From NCBI GenBank assembly GCA_033065855.1, contig JAVXUO010002860.1, positions 372,001-436,000 on the forward strand: DNA of 64,000 nucleotides, read 5' to 3'. A program made the translations under genes and the position numbers. Shown piece by piece: positions 33,576 to 46,755 of the stretch (within the stretch, counting starts at the first letter, position 1; every line of letters starts with the position of its first letter). A model generated the notes under the pieces. The model was not told the DNA's origin. It was given only the letters and a program-made list of their open reading frames with translations, and did no database searches. This DNA is from Escallonia rubra. Taxonomy: Eukaryota; Streptophyta; Magnoliopsida; Escalloniales; Escalloniaceae.

Positions 33576-36500
33576 TTTTTTTGGTACAATGGAAATAGAA
33601 ATGAAAACATACTACTTGGAGGGTCTCACATAAGCCACTCCATACAGATCAGCCAAAATAAGGCTAGACATATCGCTAGCTGCTTCACTAATACATACAT
33701 ACTTCTCGTTTTGTCCTACACCTAGGTTCGCCAAGTAGTCCGCACATTGGTTTTCTTCACGCATTGTGTGCATCGGAACACTTCCCATTTGCTTGATGAT
33801 GTTTCGACAGTCCTCCACCAGTGCTTTGAGTGGGTGGTTCTGAGTGTCTTGTTCCACGACCAGTTGGAGGACAGAGGTAGAGTCTGTCTCGATTGTAGCT
33901 TTCCCCCAGTTTCTTTCTCTTATGGTCATAAGGCCTCTATGGATTCCCCATAATTCAACATTGAGGCTATTACTTTGTCCGATATTCCCATAAACACCTT
34001 CCATCCATTTGCCTTGGTCATTTCCGACTATCCCTCCATATCCACTTTGGCCTGGGTTTCCCTTAGCCGTTCCATCAGTATTAACTTTGATGAATCATGC
34101 ATCTGGAAATTTTCAACTAATCAGCTTGGTTGTGTTACTGACATTTTGTGTTGGAGAGACTTTGAAAGCTTCAGTGACTTCCCTTGTGAACTGATGGCTG
34201 GAATAGAGGGCTTCAGAAAAACGGATGTGTTTGTTGTCAAAGACACTTTTGTTCCTGCACTTCTAGTTAGTCCACATAATAGATATAAACAGGATTTTCC
34301 AAGGAGAACTGTGGGTATGGTTATCAAGTAAATTGAACCCTTTCCAAAACCAAGGAAATATCTGAAGATTTTCGAGTTGTTGTATTTGTCTATGATCAAT
34401 GGTTTTTTGCCAGAGGGTCATGGCATAAGAGAAATTCCACAGAACAGGTAAAGTGGTTTCCTCATATCTATTACATCTAGGGTATAAGTTAGAATCAGTC
34501 ATTCCTCTAATCTTTCTAAGGGAATTAGTTGGAAGTTTTTCATGAAGAGCGGTCCAGAGAAACCTTTGAGCTTTTGAGGTAAGTCCATGCTCCAAAGAGT
34601 ATTCCAATCGGTGGTTTCAGCAGGTTGGAGATTAGTATAATGAGTGGAGATCAGATCAAAGGCACCTTTGGTGGAGAAAATACCATTTCCAGAGAGACCC
34701 CAGCAAGGTGTGTCATGTAAAGAGCTGTATTTAGCAATGTGAGTGTTGGTTATCTCACATTTCTCAGCATTTAAGAGTTTATTCTCAATATCAGTGATGT
34801 TCCAATCTTTATTTTCTAAAATGCTGATAACCTTGGTTTCATTATCTCCTCTCACCCCCATTTTGATTTAAAGGTTTGGTACCACACCACCAATCTTCCC
34901 ACAAGGATATTTTGGACCCATCTCCAACAATCCATTTGGTTCCTCTCACAAGAATTTCCTTGGTGCTTAGAATTCCTTTCCATATGCATGAGGCTCTTTT
35001 TTTCTTTTTCCAAGTTCTAGGGTTATTGGTGGGTTTGTATTTTTCCTTCATAACCTCAATCCACATTTTTTCCTCACCTTTAATGATTTTTCACCCAAGT
35101 TTGGACATCATAGCAACATTGTTATCTTTAGTCTTACGGATGCCTAAACCACCTTGTCTCTTAGGTTGACAAACAGTGGTCCAGTTGACAAGGTGGATTT
35201 TTTTTGAACTTATAGTATCACCCCATAGGAAATTTCTGTTGAGTTTGACCAGCATGTTGCATGTAGCCATGGGTAAAGGAAGGGTTTGCATGGTGTAGGT
35301 GGGGAAGGCCGCAGTCACCGCATGCACTAAAGTGAGCCTGCCACTCAACGAGAGCAACTTAGCCTTCCATCCGGTAAGTTTATTCTGCACTCTCTCAATA
35401 ATATGAGAAAAATGAGTTTTTGAGAGTCTACTGTGTATGAGGGGGACTCCAAGGTAAAAACCAAGATTCTTAGTAATGGGGATACCACTCATATGGCTTA
35501 AGTTACAAGCATCTTGTTTGGGAACGTTATCAGAGACAAACATCTTAGACTTGGCAAAATTGATACTTTGACCAGCTTCATTACAGAAGGTAGTAAGAGC
35601 TTCAAGCATATACTTACAGTTTTTCTTGTTGGCTTTGGCAAATAGCATGAGGTCATCCGCATAGAATAAATGAGAGATGGGAGGGCCCTTTTGAGACGCT
35701 TTTAAACCAGTCCATTTCTTAGCATGAGTTTTGAGGCATATGAGATTAGAGAGTCTTTCCATGCAAAGAACAAAAATGTAAGGGGATAAGGGGTCACCCT
35801 GTCTAATGCCTCTTCCAGGTGTGATGGGATTAGTGGTACTACCATTCCAAAGGAAAGACATATGGTTACCCACAACACAATCCATGATCAGCTCTATGAG
35901 GTTATCAGGGAACTTAAATTCCTTAAGAGTGTGAAGGATGGAAGTCCACTTAAGTTTGTCGTAGGCTTTTTCAAGATCAATTTTTCATATCATACCGCCT
36001 TGCTTACCTTTTTTGTACTTAAGGGAATGAAGGACTTCCTGGGTGATGCATATGTTATCAGAGGTGTGTCTACCAGGGAGGAAGCTACTTTGAAAAGGGC
36101 CAATAATGTCTTCAAGCAAGGACCGGATCCTGTTGACAATGATGTTAGTGATGATTTTGTAGTTTACATTAAAGAGGCTAATGGGCCTCAATTGATTAAT
36201 TCTTTTAGGGTGGTTAATTTTAGGTATAAGAGCCACTAAGACATCCTTATCATGGGCAGGGAGCTGTTTATTAAGGAAACAATTTTTGACATAAAGACAT
36301 TTGGATGGTCCTATCTCATGCCAGAATTTATGATAAAGAAGGGATGGGATCCCATTAGTGCCGAGGGCTTTATTAGCCTTTATCTCAAATGTGGTTCTCT
36401 TAATCTCTATATCGTCGACAATTTTGGTAATGAGATTTTGATTATCCGGACATAAAAAAGCATGGTTGGTCCGATGAGAATAATCTCTAACGGGTTCATT

Positions 36501-36690
36501 ATCAGCAAAAAGTTTGTTGAAATTATTGATAATGATATTTTTTTAACTCTTTCCGGTCGTCAATCCACATATTATTATCATTTTTGAGACTTTCAATTTT
36601 ATTTCTTTTTCTTCTTTTCAGGGTAGTAACATGGAAGAATCTAGTATTTCTTTCGCCAAGAGTTATAGATTGAGATCTGGACATATACAT
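33576..36690 (-). mobile_element. LINE (plant L1 type), 5'-truncated, with RT, zinc-binding and RNase H domains
   Basis: In minus-strand order: GERNTRFFHVTTLKRRKRN near 36650; the RT N-terminal half (ALIPKINHP, LRPISLFNVNYKI, FQSSFLPGRHTSDNI) at 35985-36236; an RT core frame at 35091-35885 with GIRQGDPLSPYIF, the catalytic FYADD and GFYLGVPL; a zinc-binding domain with FLWTALHEKLPTN at 34263-34607; and an RNase H tail with IETDSTSVLQL and REENQCADYLANLG at 33612-34004. A short A-run lies at the 3' end (T's at about 33576-33582). The endonuclease domain is absent. Several frame changes break the ORF, though less than in the other LINEs here. No target duplication was found. Confidence 0.9.
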
Positions 36691-36699
36691 ATGTAATTA

Positions 36700-37260
36700 A
36701 GCTGTTGAAAATATCTTTTTCTTTGACAAATACCATCACATTCTATTTTTAAAATGTCAATACGACCTTTTATTCGGACGTATGCTAATGGAGAACATTC
36801 TGACGGTCCCCAACCTCCACACCATTAATCACAATTTACCATTAATTAATGCCATTTGCCAAATCATTGAATCAACCAAAACAAGCAAGCACACACATCC
36901 ACACAAACACGACGACCACACATCACCCGTATTACAGGACGACCTGAAGGACTTAAGGTCATACGGCCACCGCGTGCCTCAATACCAGGTGGACCACCGT
37001 GTAATCAGTCACCCACTGCTCTCTCTACTGTCCCCACAGCTAGTGAGTAACCGCCATGACCGTCACCTCCCCTTCCATCTGTAAATCGAGACCGCCGGGC
37101 AGGTGATTGGTCGACGGTGCTAGGAAGGTGTTTGTTGCCGGAAAGTTGTGCGTGTTGATGAATTGCAGAGCTCCCGTTGAAGCATGTTCTATAGGTCAAG
37201 GGCTGATCTAGGGTTTGGTGTGTGTTTGCATGTGTGCGCAGATCCGGGTTATTTGGTGAG
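36700..37260. other. Intergenic, C/A-rich low-complexity sequence
   Basis: It resembles the interiors of the non-autonomous MULEs elsewhere in the window (CACACATCCACACAAACACG-like), but no inverted termini could be matched. Confidence 0.35.
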
Positions 37261-37270
37261 TCAATGCAAT

Positions 37271-37426
37271 GGACGGCTCAAATGATGCCAACGTACCACC
37301 AGAAATCTACATGTCTGACTCCACACCAACCCAACCCAATGGATGGTGGTGGCGGTGGTTGGGTTGGTGTGGAGTCAGACATGTAGATTTCGGGTGGTTA
37401 CGTTGGCAGATTTGAGCCGTCGTGGA
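37271..37426. repeat. Near-perfect inverted repeat (hairpin) with 20 nt loop
   Basis: The inner arms 37302-37336 and 37357-37391 are perfectly complementary over 35 bp (GAAATCTACATGTCTGACTC and on). The outer arms extend to about 37271 and 37426 with a few mismatches and small indels (both contain GACGGCTCAAAT and GCCAACGTA). The loop is G-rich (GGATGGTGGTGGCGG). A transcript would fold into a stem of about 65-70 bp. Confidence 0.9.
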
Positions 37427-38490
37427 CGCCGTTGAGTGTGGTAGGCGGTGGTTCTGGATGTTGAGTTTGGAGGTAGCCAGTGGTTTTGGATGGTTGTGGT
37501 AGGCGGTGGTTCTGGATGGTTCAGTGCTGTAGTAGTGGTGATGTGGAGGTGGGGTTGGGCTGTTACCTGTGAAGTCACGGTGGTATTGGTAGAAGATGGA
37601 AGTGGCAGCATGGTATGGAATTAATGGTGGTGCTGCGGCCGGAAGAATGGCAAACCTAGATCTTTCGGTGGACGGAGGGCGAGCCAATTCCAACAGAAAC
37701 CCTACTGTAATTAGCCTTTATCGTTAAGGGCATTGAGGTCATGATCTAAAAATTCAAGAGGATATCACTAATATCTTTCATCACAACTTATGAAATTTTT
37801 CGCTTCAATCTCAGGACATGGATGTAATTAATTCTGCAAACGATAGCTGCGGACTTTGGGTTTTCCGTTGTCCTAAGACGTGAACAACTCAGACATCAGA
37901 AACAGAGTAATGGCATATCGACTCAGATATCAAACATTATAATGGCATATCCCTGTGGTTTGGTGGAACCTTTGATGTACTCTGCAACATGTAGGGGCCA
38001 AGACAGACATCCAACAGAAAGTTGCATTCAATGGGGTTGATTTCATGTTTCCTGCAGCTACTCTCGATCACATGCCCTTAAATGGGAATTGCCCTTTTCC
38101 TTTACAAATAATTGCCTCGGCTTGGAGATATGTAAATGACAAGTACTTTTACTGTTTACTCACGAGGGATAAACAGTTAAGATTTCAAAAGCTGGAATTT
38201 AAAGTTCCACCGCGTATGAAAAATCAGGAATTTGTTTGGGGAACTTCAAAAGATTTTTACCTCTTATACCTGGTGACGTTTTCTGCTTTGAGGAGTGACA
38301 AAACAATAAATTTTTTAGCGGGAAAAGAAGAGTCCTAAAAATTAATATGAAACTATTGCATGCACAAGTACACAAACTGAGATATGACCAGGTTATGCTC
38401 GAACTCGTGTTCGGTTAATCCTCAAAGTTTTGTTTAAACTTGATTTGCAGTTTGATTCAAAAATCTCGTGTTCGGCTCAAGCTAACAATA
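37427..38490. other. Intergenic DNA with one unassigned plus-strand frame
   Basis: A 97-codon frame at 38045-38338 is not recognised and has no codon or motif support. The last ~100 bp (from about 38390) contain CTCGAACTCGTGTTCGG and CTCGTGTTCGGCTCAAG, words typical of hAT-type MITEs. The Helitron at 38491 appears to have landed in such sequence. Confidence 0.4.
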
Positions 38491-38639
38491 TCTATATTTA
38501 TATATAATATATAATAAGCGAAGCGAGAGTTTCTTTGCGCGACACATCATCACAGATATAACTTCTTTGCTTGATACGTCACCGCATTATGTTTCCAATG
38601 TTAAATAAAATTATAACCATTATTAGTGTCCCTAAAGGT

Positions 38640-41270
38640 CTAAACTATTATCTTGGATAATGTTCTTATTTCTTGATAAGTTAAATTTCATATTATTAAG
38701 CCTTATATAATTGAAAAACTAATTCTAAACGTTCTAAAATTTTAACTGATTGCTGAACTAACTTATTAGTACTTAATTTTGACTATTGTATCCTTAAAAC
38801 CACCCTCTAATATGAATGTAAAAATTCATATCTAAAAATGAAAATAACATATTAGATTTAGAAAAGAAAAAAAAGAAGGTGCTACAATTGAGATTGAAAC
38901 AATAAAATTTGTTGACCGTAAACAATGTAATGATTTGTTAATACGATATAGTAGCTTTTAGAATCCTTTTTGTAGAATAAAAAAATTGATGTTACTTTTT
39001 GGGTGGAAGCACACAAACAACAAATGAGTGTACAATTATTATTAATTAAAATTACAGTAATGATAAAGCTTATTCATAAATCTGATAGTTGAAAAGGACT
39101 TAACGCTGTATATTAAACACGTAAATATATATAAAGTATGCAAATATAATTTTAGATGTGATTCCTATTTTTAAGTTTATTTAATTTTATAGGAACTATA
39201 TAAGAGCTATGGAAGCCTTATTTAATATGAAAACTAATTCTAAAACTCTAAGTATACTAACTTTTTAGGATTTGATTTTAACTATCATGTTCTTAAAACT
39301 AACTCTCTCGTACAAAGACAAAAAATCACGAATCTAAAAAATATAACTTATGGATATTTAGAAGAAAAAAATTATGTTACAATTAATTTAAGTTCATTGT
39401 AATGTCATAAATGTATGTGTATTTTTACCCATAACATAGTCATTGAAAAAGTTATCTATATAATATATAAACTCAAAAATTAAATTTTGGGATAATGTTT
39501 TACTTTGATATAAGACCGGACGATCAATAAAGTGATTATATAAGCATATATGAGATTTTGAAAATAAATCATATATGTATTAGGAAAAAGAAAAAAAGGT
39601 GCAACCAAATCAAATAAATAATTCTTGATTATTATATTTGAGAACATTTAAAACATTTAAGATGCAAAAATATGACATAACTATTGTACCCCTAAAAACA
39701 CTCTGTTAGTCCTACGGTTTGATAACTTAAGCTTACATCTTATTTTGATGATAGCTACACATTGATTATGTTCTAATGTGTGCTTTGAGTGTATTCTTAG
39801 TAGGTATATACATGCACACTCATGAAGACACATTTGAGAAGTTGGATAGATGGATTAAAACCAAAGAAGCTTAGAGCTATAGTGGACATACTATGGCTTC
39901 CTTGAAGAGGTGGATGTAGGGTTGAGGGTAGTTCAAGCCGAACCATTTAAATCTCCTTGTCAATTATCTCTAACTCAATATCTTTACTTATTACTCTTTA
40001 ATTGTTTGAGATTGTTTAGTTAGCATCTTCATTGAACTATTACTTAGTTTGATTGAGATTTATGATTGTGCTTAGCTTTAATTCCCCTTTAATTTTCAAA
40101 AAACCTATTCACTCCCATTTAGGGTTGTTTTATTCGTTTCACACTCTCTTATATGAATATATAAATTCATATGTCTTTAAAACGAAGATAATATTATCTT
40201 GGATGGAGTCCTTATTTCTTTTTTATATAAGTAAGCCTTATAATTGAAAAACTAATTCTAAACATTCTCAAACTCTAACTAAATAATGAAGTAATTTATT
40301 ATGACTTAATTTTAACTATTGTATCCTTAAAAGCACTTTCTAATATGAATATGAAAATTTATATATCTAAAAAAGGAAAATAACATATTAGATTTAAAAG
40401 AGGGGAAAAAATAACGTTATAATTGAGATTGAAGTAATAAAAATAATGTAACAATTGATTCGTATTTATTTTATTTTAATATATGTTTTACCGTATCGAT
40501 GTAAAGATTTATCAATATAATATATAGCTTTTAGAATCCTTTTGGTAAAATAAAAGAATTGACCATCGCTTTTTGGGTGGGACCATACGACCAACAAATG
40601 AATGTATAGTTATTAGTAATTAAAATTATAATAATAATAAAACTTATTCAAAAATCTGATAGTTGAAAAAGATTTAAGGCTATATAATAAACATATTAGT
40701 GTATCTAAAGGTATGCAATATTATTTATGATGTGATCCATATTTTTAAGTTTATTTATTTTTGCAGGAACTATGTGAGGGCTATGTTATTTAGTTTTGCA
40801 AAAAGCCTTATATAATTTGAAAACTAATTCTAAAAACAAAACATATACTAATTTATTAGATTATAGTTTTGATTATCATGTCCTTAAAACTAACTCTCTC
40901 ATATGATGATAAAAAAATTATGTATCTAGAAAACAAAAATATCATATGAGATTTAAAAGAAAAAGATTATGTCATAGTTAATATAAGTTTATTCTAATGT
41001 AATAAATGTATATTTATTTACACATATCATTGCATGAAATTATCTATGTAATATATAAGATATATAATCAATTATAAGACATTTTTTATGTCACACTGCA
41101 CGATAATCAAAGTGACTACATCGTATAGATGATATTTTGAAAAGAAATCACGTATGTATTAGAAAAAAGGTACAATTAAATCAAATAATTCTTAATTATT
41201 ATATTTGAGAACATTTAAAACCTTTAAAATATAAAAATGTATCTATGTAATTCTACAAAGAAACTATTAA
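38640..41270 (+). repeat. Large direct repeat (two ~1.1 kb copies) inside the Helitron
   Basis: Copy A (about 38640-39690) and copy B (about 40190-41270) share long diverged blocks, e.g. ATTGAAAAACTAATTCTAAA, AACATATTAGATTTA and CAACAAATGA. The solo LTR at 39704-40141 separates them. Tandem duplication before LTR insertion explains the order. Confidence 0.8.
39704..40141 (+). mobile_element. Solo LTR, family S copy 1 (438 bp), fossil
   Basis: It begins TGTTAGTCC, ends TTCGTTTCA, and is flanked by a perfect 5 bp duplication CACTC (39699-39703, 40142-40146). Its ends match the reverse complement of the 56092-57552 element. This copy is much shorter and lacks that copy's middle. The lineage is unresolved (Copia-like appearance). 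Confidence 0.85.
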
Positions 41271-41499
41271 CTAGTTCGCTTTTACATATGGCCTTACGAT
41301 TAATGAAAAGACTTTTTTATTTATACTTGATTAAATTTTGATGAAAAAAGAACTATGAGTGCCTTAGTAGATATAAAAACTATAAATTGGCGACAAGTCA
41401 TTGAAGATATTGAAAGTAATTCCAACAATTCAAAATAAGGACACGTCATCTTGTTCAATTTAATTTTCTCATTATTAGCAACTTACAAGAGTTAAAGAA

Positions 41500-41540
41500 A
41501 CACACACACACACACACACACAAATATATATATATATATA
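41500..41540. repeat. (AC)n-(TA)n microsatellite at the MULE insertion site
   Basis: A CA run (about 41500-41521) is followed by TA repeats (41525-41540) abutting the MULE 3 left end. The TA tract supplies the target duplication. Confidence 0.9.
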
Positions 41541-41729
41541 GGGAGCCGATCCACACCCACCGGTATCTAGCCGTCCACGCGTAATAGTGGATGGCCCAGA
41601 TCTGTTTTTTTTTAAGTTGCAACTGCCGCTCTTTGATGCGGTTGCAAAATGGTCAAAAATACCCCGACAAGCTGAAAAAAACCCCAACTGCAAGAAAGAC
41701 TAGCGGTTGGGGACCATGCAATGATCATT

Positions 41730-42162
41730 AACCGCTACAAAGTGTAGCAATTGGTGATGATCACTAACCGCTACACTTTGTTGCGGTTGGTGATGATTGC
41801 AAAAATAATTTTTTTTTTCTTTTCTTTCTTTCTTTTGACCGTGGTTTTTTTTTTTGTAATGATGACCAACCGCCACTAAGTGTAGCGGTTGGCATCATGT
41901 TCATTTTTTTTTCAGCCTTCAAATTAACAAGACAAGACAATGCAACCTTCAACTTTGGCCCCACCATAGTCCCCAACCACTACTCTTTGTAGCGGTTGGC
42001 ATCCATCCAATTTTTTAATGCACAACTTACCCCCAGCTACCCTACAGCTACCCCACAACTATCCCACAACTACCATTAAAAACCCTAATAAAACCCCCAG
42101 CTGCCCCTACTTACCCCGAGCTGGCGCAATTAATGCCCCAACCGCTACAAAGAGTAGCGGTT
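41730..42162. repeat. Subterminal palindromes, left side of MULE 3
   Basis: Five ~24 bp imperfect palindromes built on AACCGCTACA...TGTAGCGGTT lie near 41730, 41765, 41868, 41968 and 42138. Related ones are on the right side near 51661, 51775 and 51877. They could be transposase-binding sites (inference). Confidence 0.75.
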
Positions 42163-42599
42163 TGGGGGTTTCCCTTTACTTCACGATCAGTCTTTTTCTT
42201 TCTGGCTATATCTCTCTTTCTTTTTCTTCCCAATTTCCTCACTATCGAACCCTAACCATTTCTTCATCCTCTATAACCCCTAAACTCCCATTTTTTCATC
42301 AAACAAACACTCAAAAATTCTTCCAACATCACAAACTTTTAGTGTTTGCTTGCACTATCTTGAAATCAGTTTATCCAACTTTGGTGATATTATCAAAAAA
42401 TCTAATATTGGAGCAATTATCTTGAAGGAGGAGGCAATTGAAAGCAACAATACTACATTGTAAGTTTTGCCTTTTTCATTTCATTTCATTCGATTTCATG
42501 TCATTCCATTTTATTTCTGTTTCTTTACAAAAAATTTCATTTAATTCTATGACTTGTTGAGAATGATATAATTTTTATTTTCTAGATTTCAATATAAAT

Positions 42600-44901
42600 A
42601 TGGATACAACTGGAGGAAATAATTTTTGTGAAGATTCTGATCCACCTTACAAAGCTCAAGTTTTTCAAACACTGGACGAAGTTGAAGCATACTATAGAGC
42701 ATATTCGAAAATGATAGGTTTCGGCGTTAGAATTAAGACGACTAGAAAACGGGCGAATACAGACCAAATTTATTCCCGACTATTTGAGTATCATAGAAGA
42801 GCCCCGCATGTACCCCCGGTTGTTCGGATCAGTGACGAAGGGCCAACATGACAAAGAAAAAGGGACACATTTTCGGGTACCGGCTGCAAGGCCCATGTGT
42901 ATGCAGTACACCGAAAAAATGAAAATCATTGGGTTGTGACGGGAGTGGAGTTGAGCCATAATCATCAGTTGATGACTCCTAATAAGATTGGTCAAATTCA
43001 TCAGCACCGACAAATAAGCACGGCACACAGACAACTGATATTTACAATGGCCGAGGCTAAAATTCCACCTTCTAGAATGATGGGGGTTTTCTCAAGCCAG
43101 GCTGAGGGGGTTGAGAAGTTGAGCTTCAACGCAGTTGACCTTCGAAATGAACTTCGTGCTCAGAGGAGAGAGTCTTTCAGTAAGAGTGATTCTCAAGCTA
43201 TATTTGATATATTCAGGTGCCTTCAGAGCGAGAATTCTGGCTTTTTCTATAGTCTCCAACTGGATGATGAGAACCGCATTAGTACTATATTTTGGGCGGA
43301 TGCCCGTTCTAGAGCTGCTTACCAAAGTTTTGGTGATGTTGTGACGTTTGACACCACATACCGCACAAATAAGTATTCTATGCCTTTTGCTCCGTTCACC
43401 GGGGTGAACCACCACTATCAGTCAATTTTGTTTGGCTTTGCCCTGTTTAGGGATGAGACGGAGGAGTCATTTACGTGGTTATTTGAAACGTGGCTTGAAG
43501 CAATGTATCATATTCCTCCAAAGACCATCATCACCGACCAAGATCTGGCAATGAAAAATGCAACCGCTAAGGTCCTTTCAGATACTCACCATGGTCTGTG
43601 CACATGGCACATAAGCAACAAATATCCCGAATGGCTTCACAATGTATATGCAAACCATCCGACATTCAAGAGTGACTTTAATACATGTGTGAAGAAATCG
43701 TTGACGGTAGACGTGTTCGAGGAGAGGTGGGCCAAGTTAATGGATGACTACTATTTGCACAGTCATGAATGGTTGCAAGCGTTGTATGAGATCAAGACAC
43801 AGTGGGTCGGTGCCTACACCAAAAAGTTTTTTGCAGCCGGAATGACTACGACCTCGAGAAGCGAAGGTATGAATGCATTCTTTGATGGGTACGTAGGTCA
43901 TTCTTCAAGTATAAAAGAGTTCGTACTAGGGATGCATAAAGCCTTTGACAAGCAATTTTTCCTTGAGAGAGAAACCGACGCGGCTACAGTTTACAGAGAA
44001 AGATCCATAGTAGTTTTTTTCACCTTTAGAGGCTCATGCGGCTCAAGTCTATACCAAGGAAATGTTTAGACAGTTTCAAGAGGAACTACTAAAGTCGAAT
44101 CAATATAGCATGACAAAGTTGCACGAGCTATGCACCAGAGATCTCAAGGTTTATGCTTTGACAAATGTGACGAATTTCGCCAATCCGTGCTCTTCGTCGG
44201 CTTCGAAGAAAAGAAGACATTTTACCGTAGCAGTTTGTATGGAGACCGGGTTTGTTAATTGCAACTGTCTACTGCTTGAGCATAAATGTATACTCTGTCT
44301 ACACGCGTTGAGAATTTTTAGCGCCAAGAATGCTCGTGAAATCCCTCCAGAGTATATCTTGGATCGGTGGACGAAGGAAGCCAATAGAGTGCACGGTCAC
44401 ATTCCTTATGTGCCCAATGTTTCAGTTGATTTCGAGCAATCTGAGACGCTATAATATGATTACCTTTGTAACATCATGCATGGTTTATCATTGGATGCAG
44501 CATCAACATTTGATGGGTACATGTATCAAGTTGAAGCAGCCGCACGGGATAAGGCTAACTTTGCACAGTTTAGGATGGCATTACCAGAAAGACGGGACAC
44601 TCCGACTACTCGGGCGACTCCAGCCTGTAGACTCAATCGAGCTTCACAGCCAGTCATTGACAGCACTAGCTTGCAAGGTGAGGAGGATAATATTTTTGAT
44701 CCAATTTTGTCTCAAACAAAAGGGCGAAAACGAGCAATACGTATGAAGAGTCCGATTGAAAAAGCAACGGGTCAAAAAAAATTGCGAAAGTGTGCGTTAT
44801 GTAATCAAATGACTGACCATGATAAGAGAAACTATTATAAAGTTCTAGGTATCGAACCTGACAGTATCGTCGAGGATGATGATGATGAGGAAGAGTGTTA
44901 G
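42600..44901 (+). pseudogene. MULE transposase (FAR1-like), broken
   Basis: This is the catalytic gene of MULE 3, about 766 codons with no intron needed. In order: a FAR1-type N-terminal zinc-binding domain (FQTLDEVEAYYRAYSKMIGF; GTGCKAHVYAVHRKNENHW; ELSHNHQL); the DDE core with DVVTFDTTYRTNKYSMPF (first Asp) and IITDQDLAMKNA (second Asp), then GLCTWHISNKYPEWL; a SWIM zinc finger (CNCLLLEHKCILCLH); and a C-terminal zinc-knuckle-like CALCNQMTDHDKRN with an acidic tail. Breaks seen: in-frame TGA at 42849-42851, a frame change in a T-run near 44015, and TAA at 44452-44454. Otherwise the reading is continuous, so decay is mild. It probably cannot make active transposase. Confidence 0.88.
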
Positions 44902-44986
44902 GGTTAATATTTCAGTTGTTTAAATTGAACTTTTATAATGTTTAAATTTGTGATTAGGTTTGTGGAATCTTAATATTTTTGGAAGA

Positions 44987-46755
44987 GCCTATTCGCGCAC
45001 ACTTTAGCGTCAAATTCATAGCTTGTGAAAAATGTTGTAGTTTTTTTTTGTAAATTTTTTTCGCTCATTGCACCTTAGGCACGCTAGTTAGCCCATTTCT
45101 ATTAATTTCGCGAAAAAACGAGACACGTTATTTTTTTGGATTTTCTAATGAAGGGCCTATTTGCGCACACTTTAGTGCCAAATTCATAGCTTGCGAAAAA
45201 TGTTGAAATTTTTTTGTCACTTTTTTTTGGCTCATTGCACTTTAGGAACGCTAGTTAGCTCATTTCTATGAATTTCGAGAAAAAACCAGACACGTTATTT
45301 TTTTGGGTTTTCTTATGAAGGGCCTATTCGCGCACACTTTAGCGCCAAATTCATAGCTTGTGAAAAATGTTATAATTTTTTTGTCACTTTTTTTTCCCTC
45401 ATTGCACCTTAGGCACGCTGGTTAGCCCATTTCTATGAATTCACGAAAAAACGAGACACGTTATTTTTTTGGATTTTCCTATGAAGGGCCTATTCGCGCA
45501 CACTTTAGTGGCCAAATTCATAACTTGCGAAAAATATTATAATTTTTTGGTCACTTTTTTTCGCTCATTGCACCTTAGGCACGCCAATTAGCCAATTTTT
45601 ATGAATTTCGCAAAAAAAAATGAGACGTTATTTTTTTGGGTTTTCTTATGAATGGCTTATTCACGCACACTTTAGAGCCAAATTCATAACTTGCGAAAAA
45701 TGTTGTAATTTTTTTTGTCACTTTTTTTTCACTCATTGCACCTTAGGCACGCTAGTTAGTCCATTTCTATGAATTTCATGAAAAAACCAGACATATTTTT
45801 TTTGGGTTTTCCTATGAAGGGCCTATTCGCGCACACTTTAACGCCAAATTCATAGCTTGCGAAAAATGTTGTAATTTTTTTATCACTTTTTTTTCACTCA
45901 TTGCACCTTAGGCACGCTAGTTAGCCCATTTCTATGAATTTCGTGAAAAAACGAGATACATTATTTTTTTGGGTTGTCCTATGAAGGGCCTATTCACGCA
46001 CACTTTAACGCCAAATTCATAACTTGCGAAGAATGTTGTAATTTTTTTTCTCTCATTGCATCTAAGGCCCGCTAATTAGCCAATTTCTATGAATTTCGCG
46101 AAAAAAATGAGACGCGTTATTTTTTTGGGTTTTCCTATGAAGGAAGGGCATATTCGCGCATACTTTAGCGCCAAATTCATAACTTGTGAAAAATGTTGTA
46201 ATTTTTTTGTCACTTTTTTTTTCGCTCATTGCACCTTAGGCACGCTAGTTAGCCCATTTCTATGAATTTCTCGAAAAAACGAGACATATTATTTTTTTGG
46301 GTTTTCCTATGAAGGGGTCGATTCACGTACACTTTAGCGCCAAATTCATAGCTTGCGAAAAATGTTGTAATTTTTTTTGTCACTTTTTTTTCTCTCATTG
46401 CACCTGAGGCATGCTAGTTAGCCAATTTATATGAATTTCGTGAAAAAACGAGACACGTTATTTTTTTGGGTTTTCCTATGAAGGGCCTATTCGCGCACAC
46501 TTTAGCGCCAAATTCATAACTTGCGAAAAATGTTGTAATTTTTTTGTCACTTTTTTTTCTCGCTTATTGAACCTTAGGCACGCTAGTTAGCCCATTTCTA
46601 TGAATTTCGCGAAAAAACGAGACACATTATTTTTTTGGGTTTTCCTATGAAGGGCCTATTCGCGCAAATTTTAGTGCCAAATTCATAACTTGCGAAAAAT
46701 GTTGAAATTTTTTTTTGTCACTTTTTTTTTGCTCATTGCACCTTAGGCACGTTAC
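44987..46755 (+). repeat. Satellite-like tandem array, ~167 bp unit, about 10.6 copies
   Basis: Units start with GGGCCTATTCGCGCACACTT at about 44987, 45155, 45322, 45488, 45655, 45821, 45988, 46148, 46316, 46485 and 46654. The period is 160-169 bp. Each unit has CCAAATTCATA, a poly(T) tract, TTGCACCTTAGGCACGCTAG and GAGACACGTTATTTTTTTGG. Divergence between units is modest. The array begins 86 bp after the transposase stop and ends at the stop of the convergent Ulp1 part. Confidence 0.97.

Noticed and set aside
35862-36239. 125-codon plus-strand frame
   Set aside because: It is antisense to the LINE reverse transcriptase.
37307-37693. 128-codon minus-strand frame
   Set aside because: It reads through the hairpin and CCACC-type low-complexity sequence. 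Its His/Pro/Thr bias reflects base composition.
33470-37830. A MULE spanning the LINE, with ends near 33472 and 37827
   Set aside because: The two candidate ends share only short words (TTAATTA, TGTC) and no target duplication was found.
44987-46755. CRISPR-like regular array
   Set aside because: The ~167 bp units are contiguous with no unique spacers and lie in a plant transposon, so this is a satellite.
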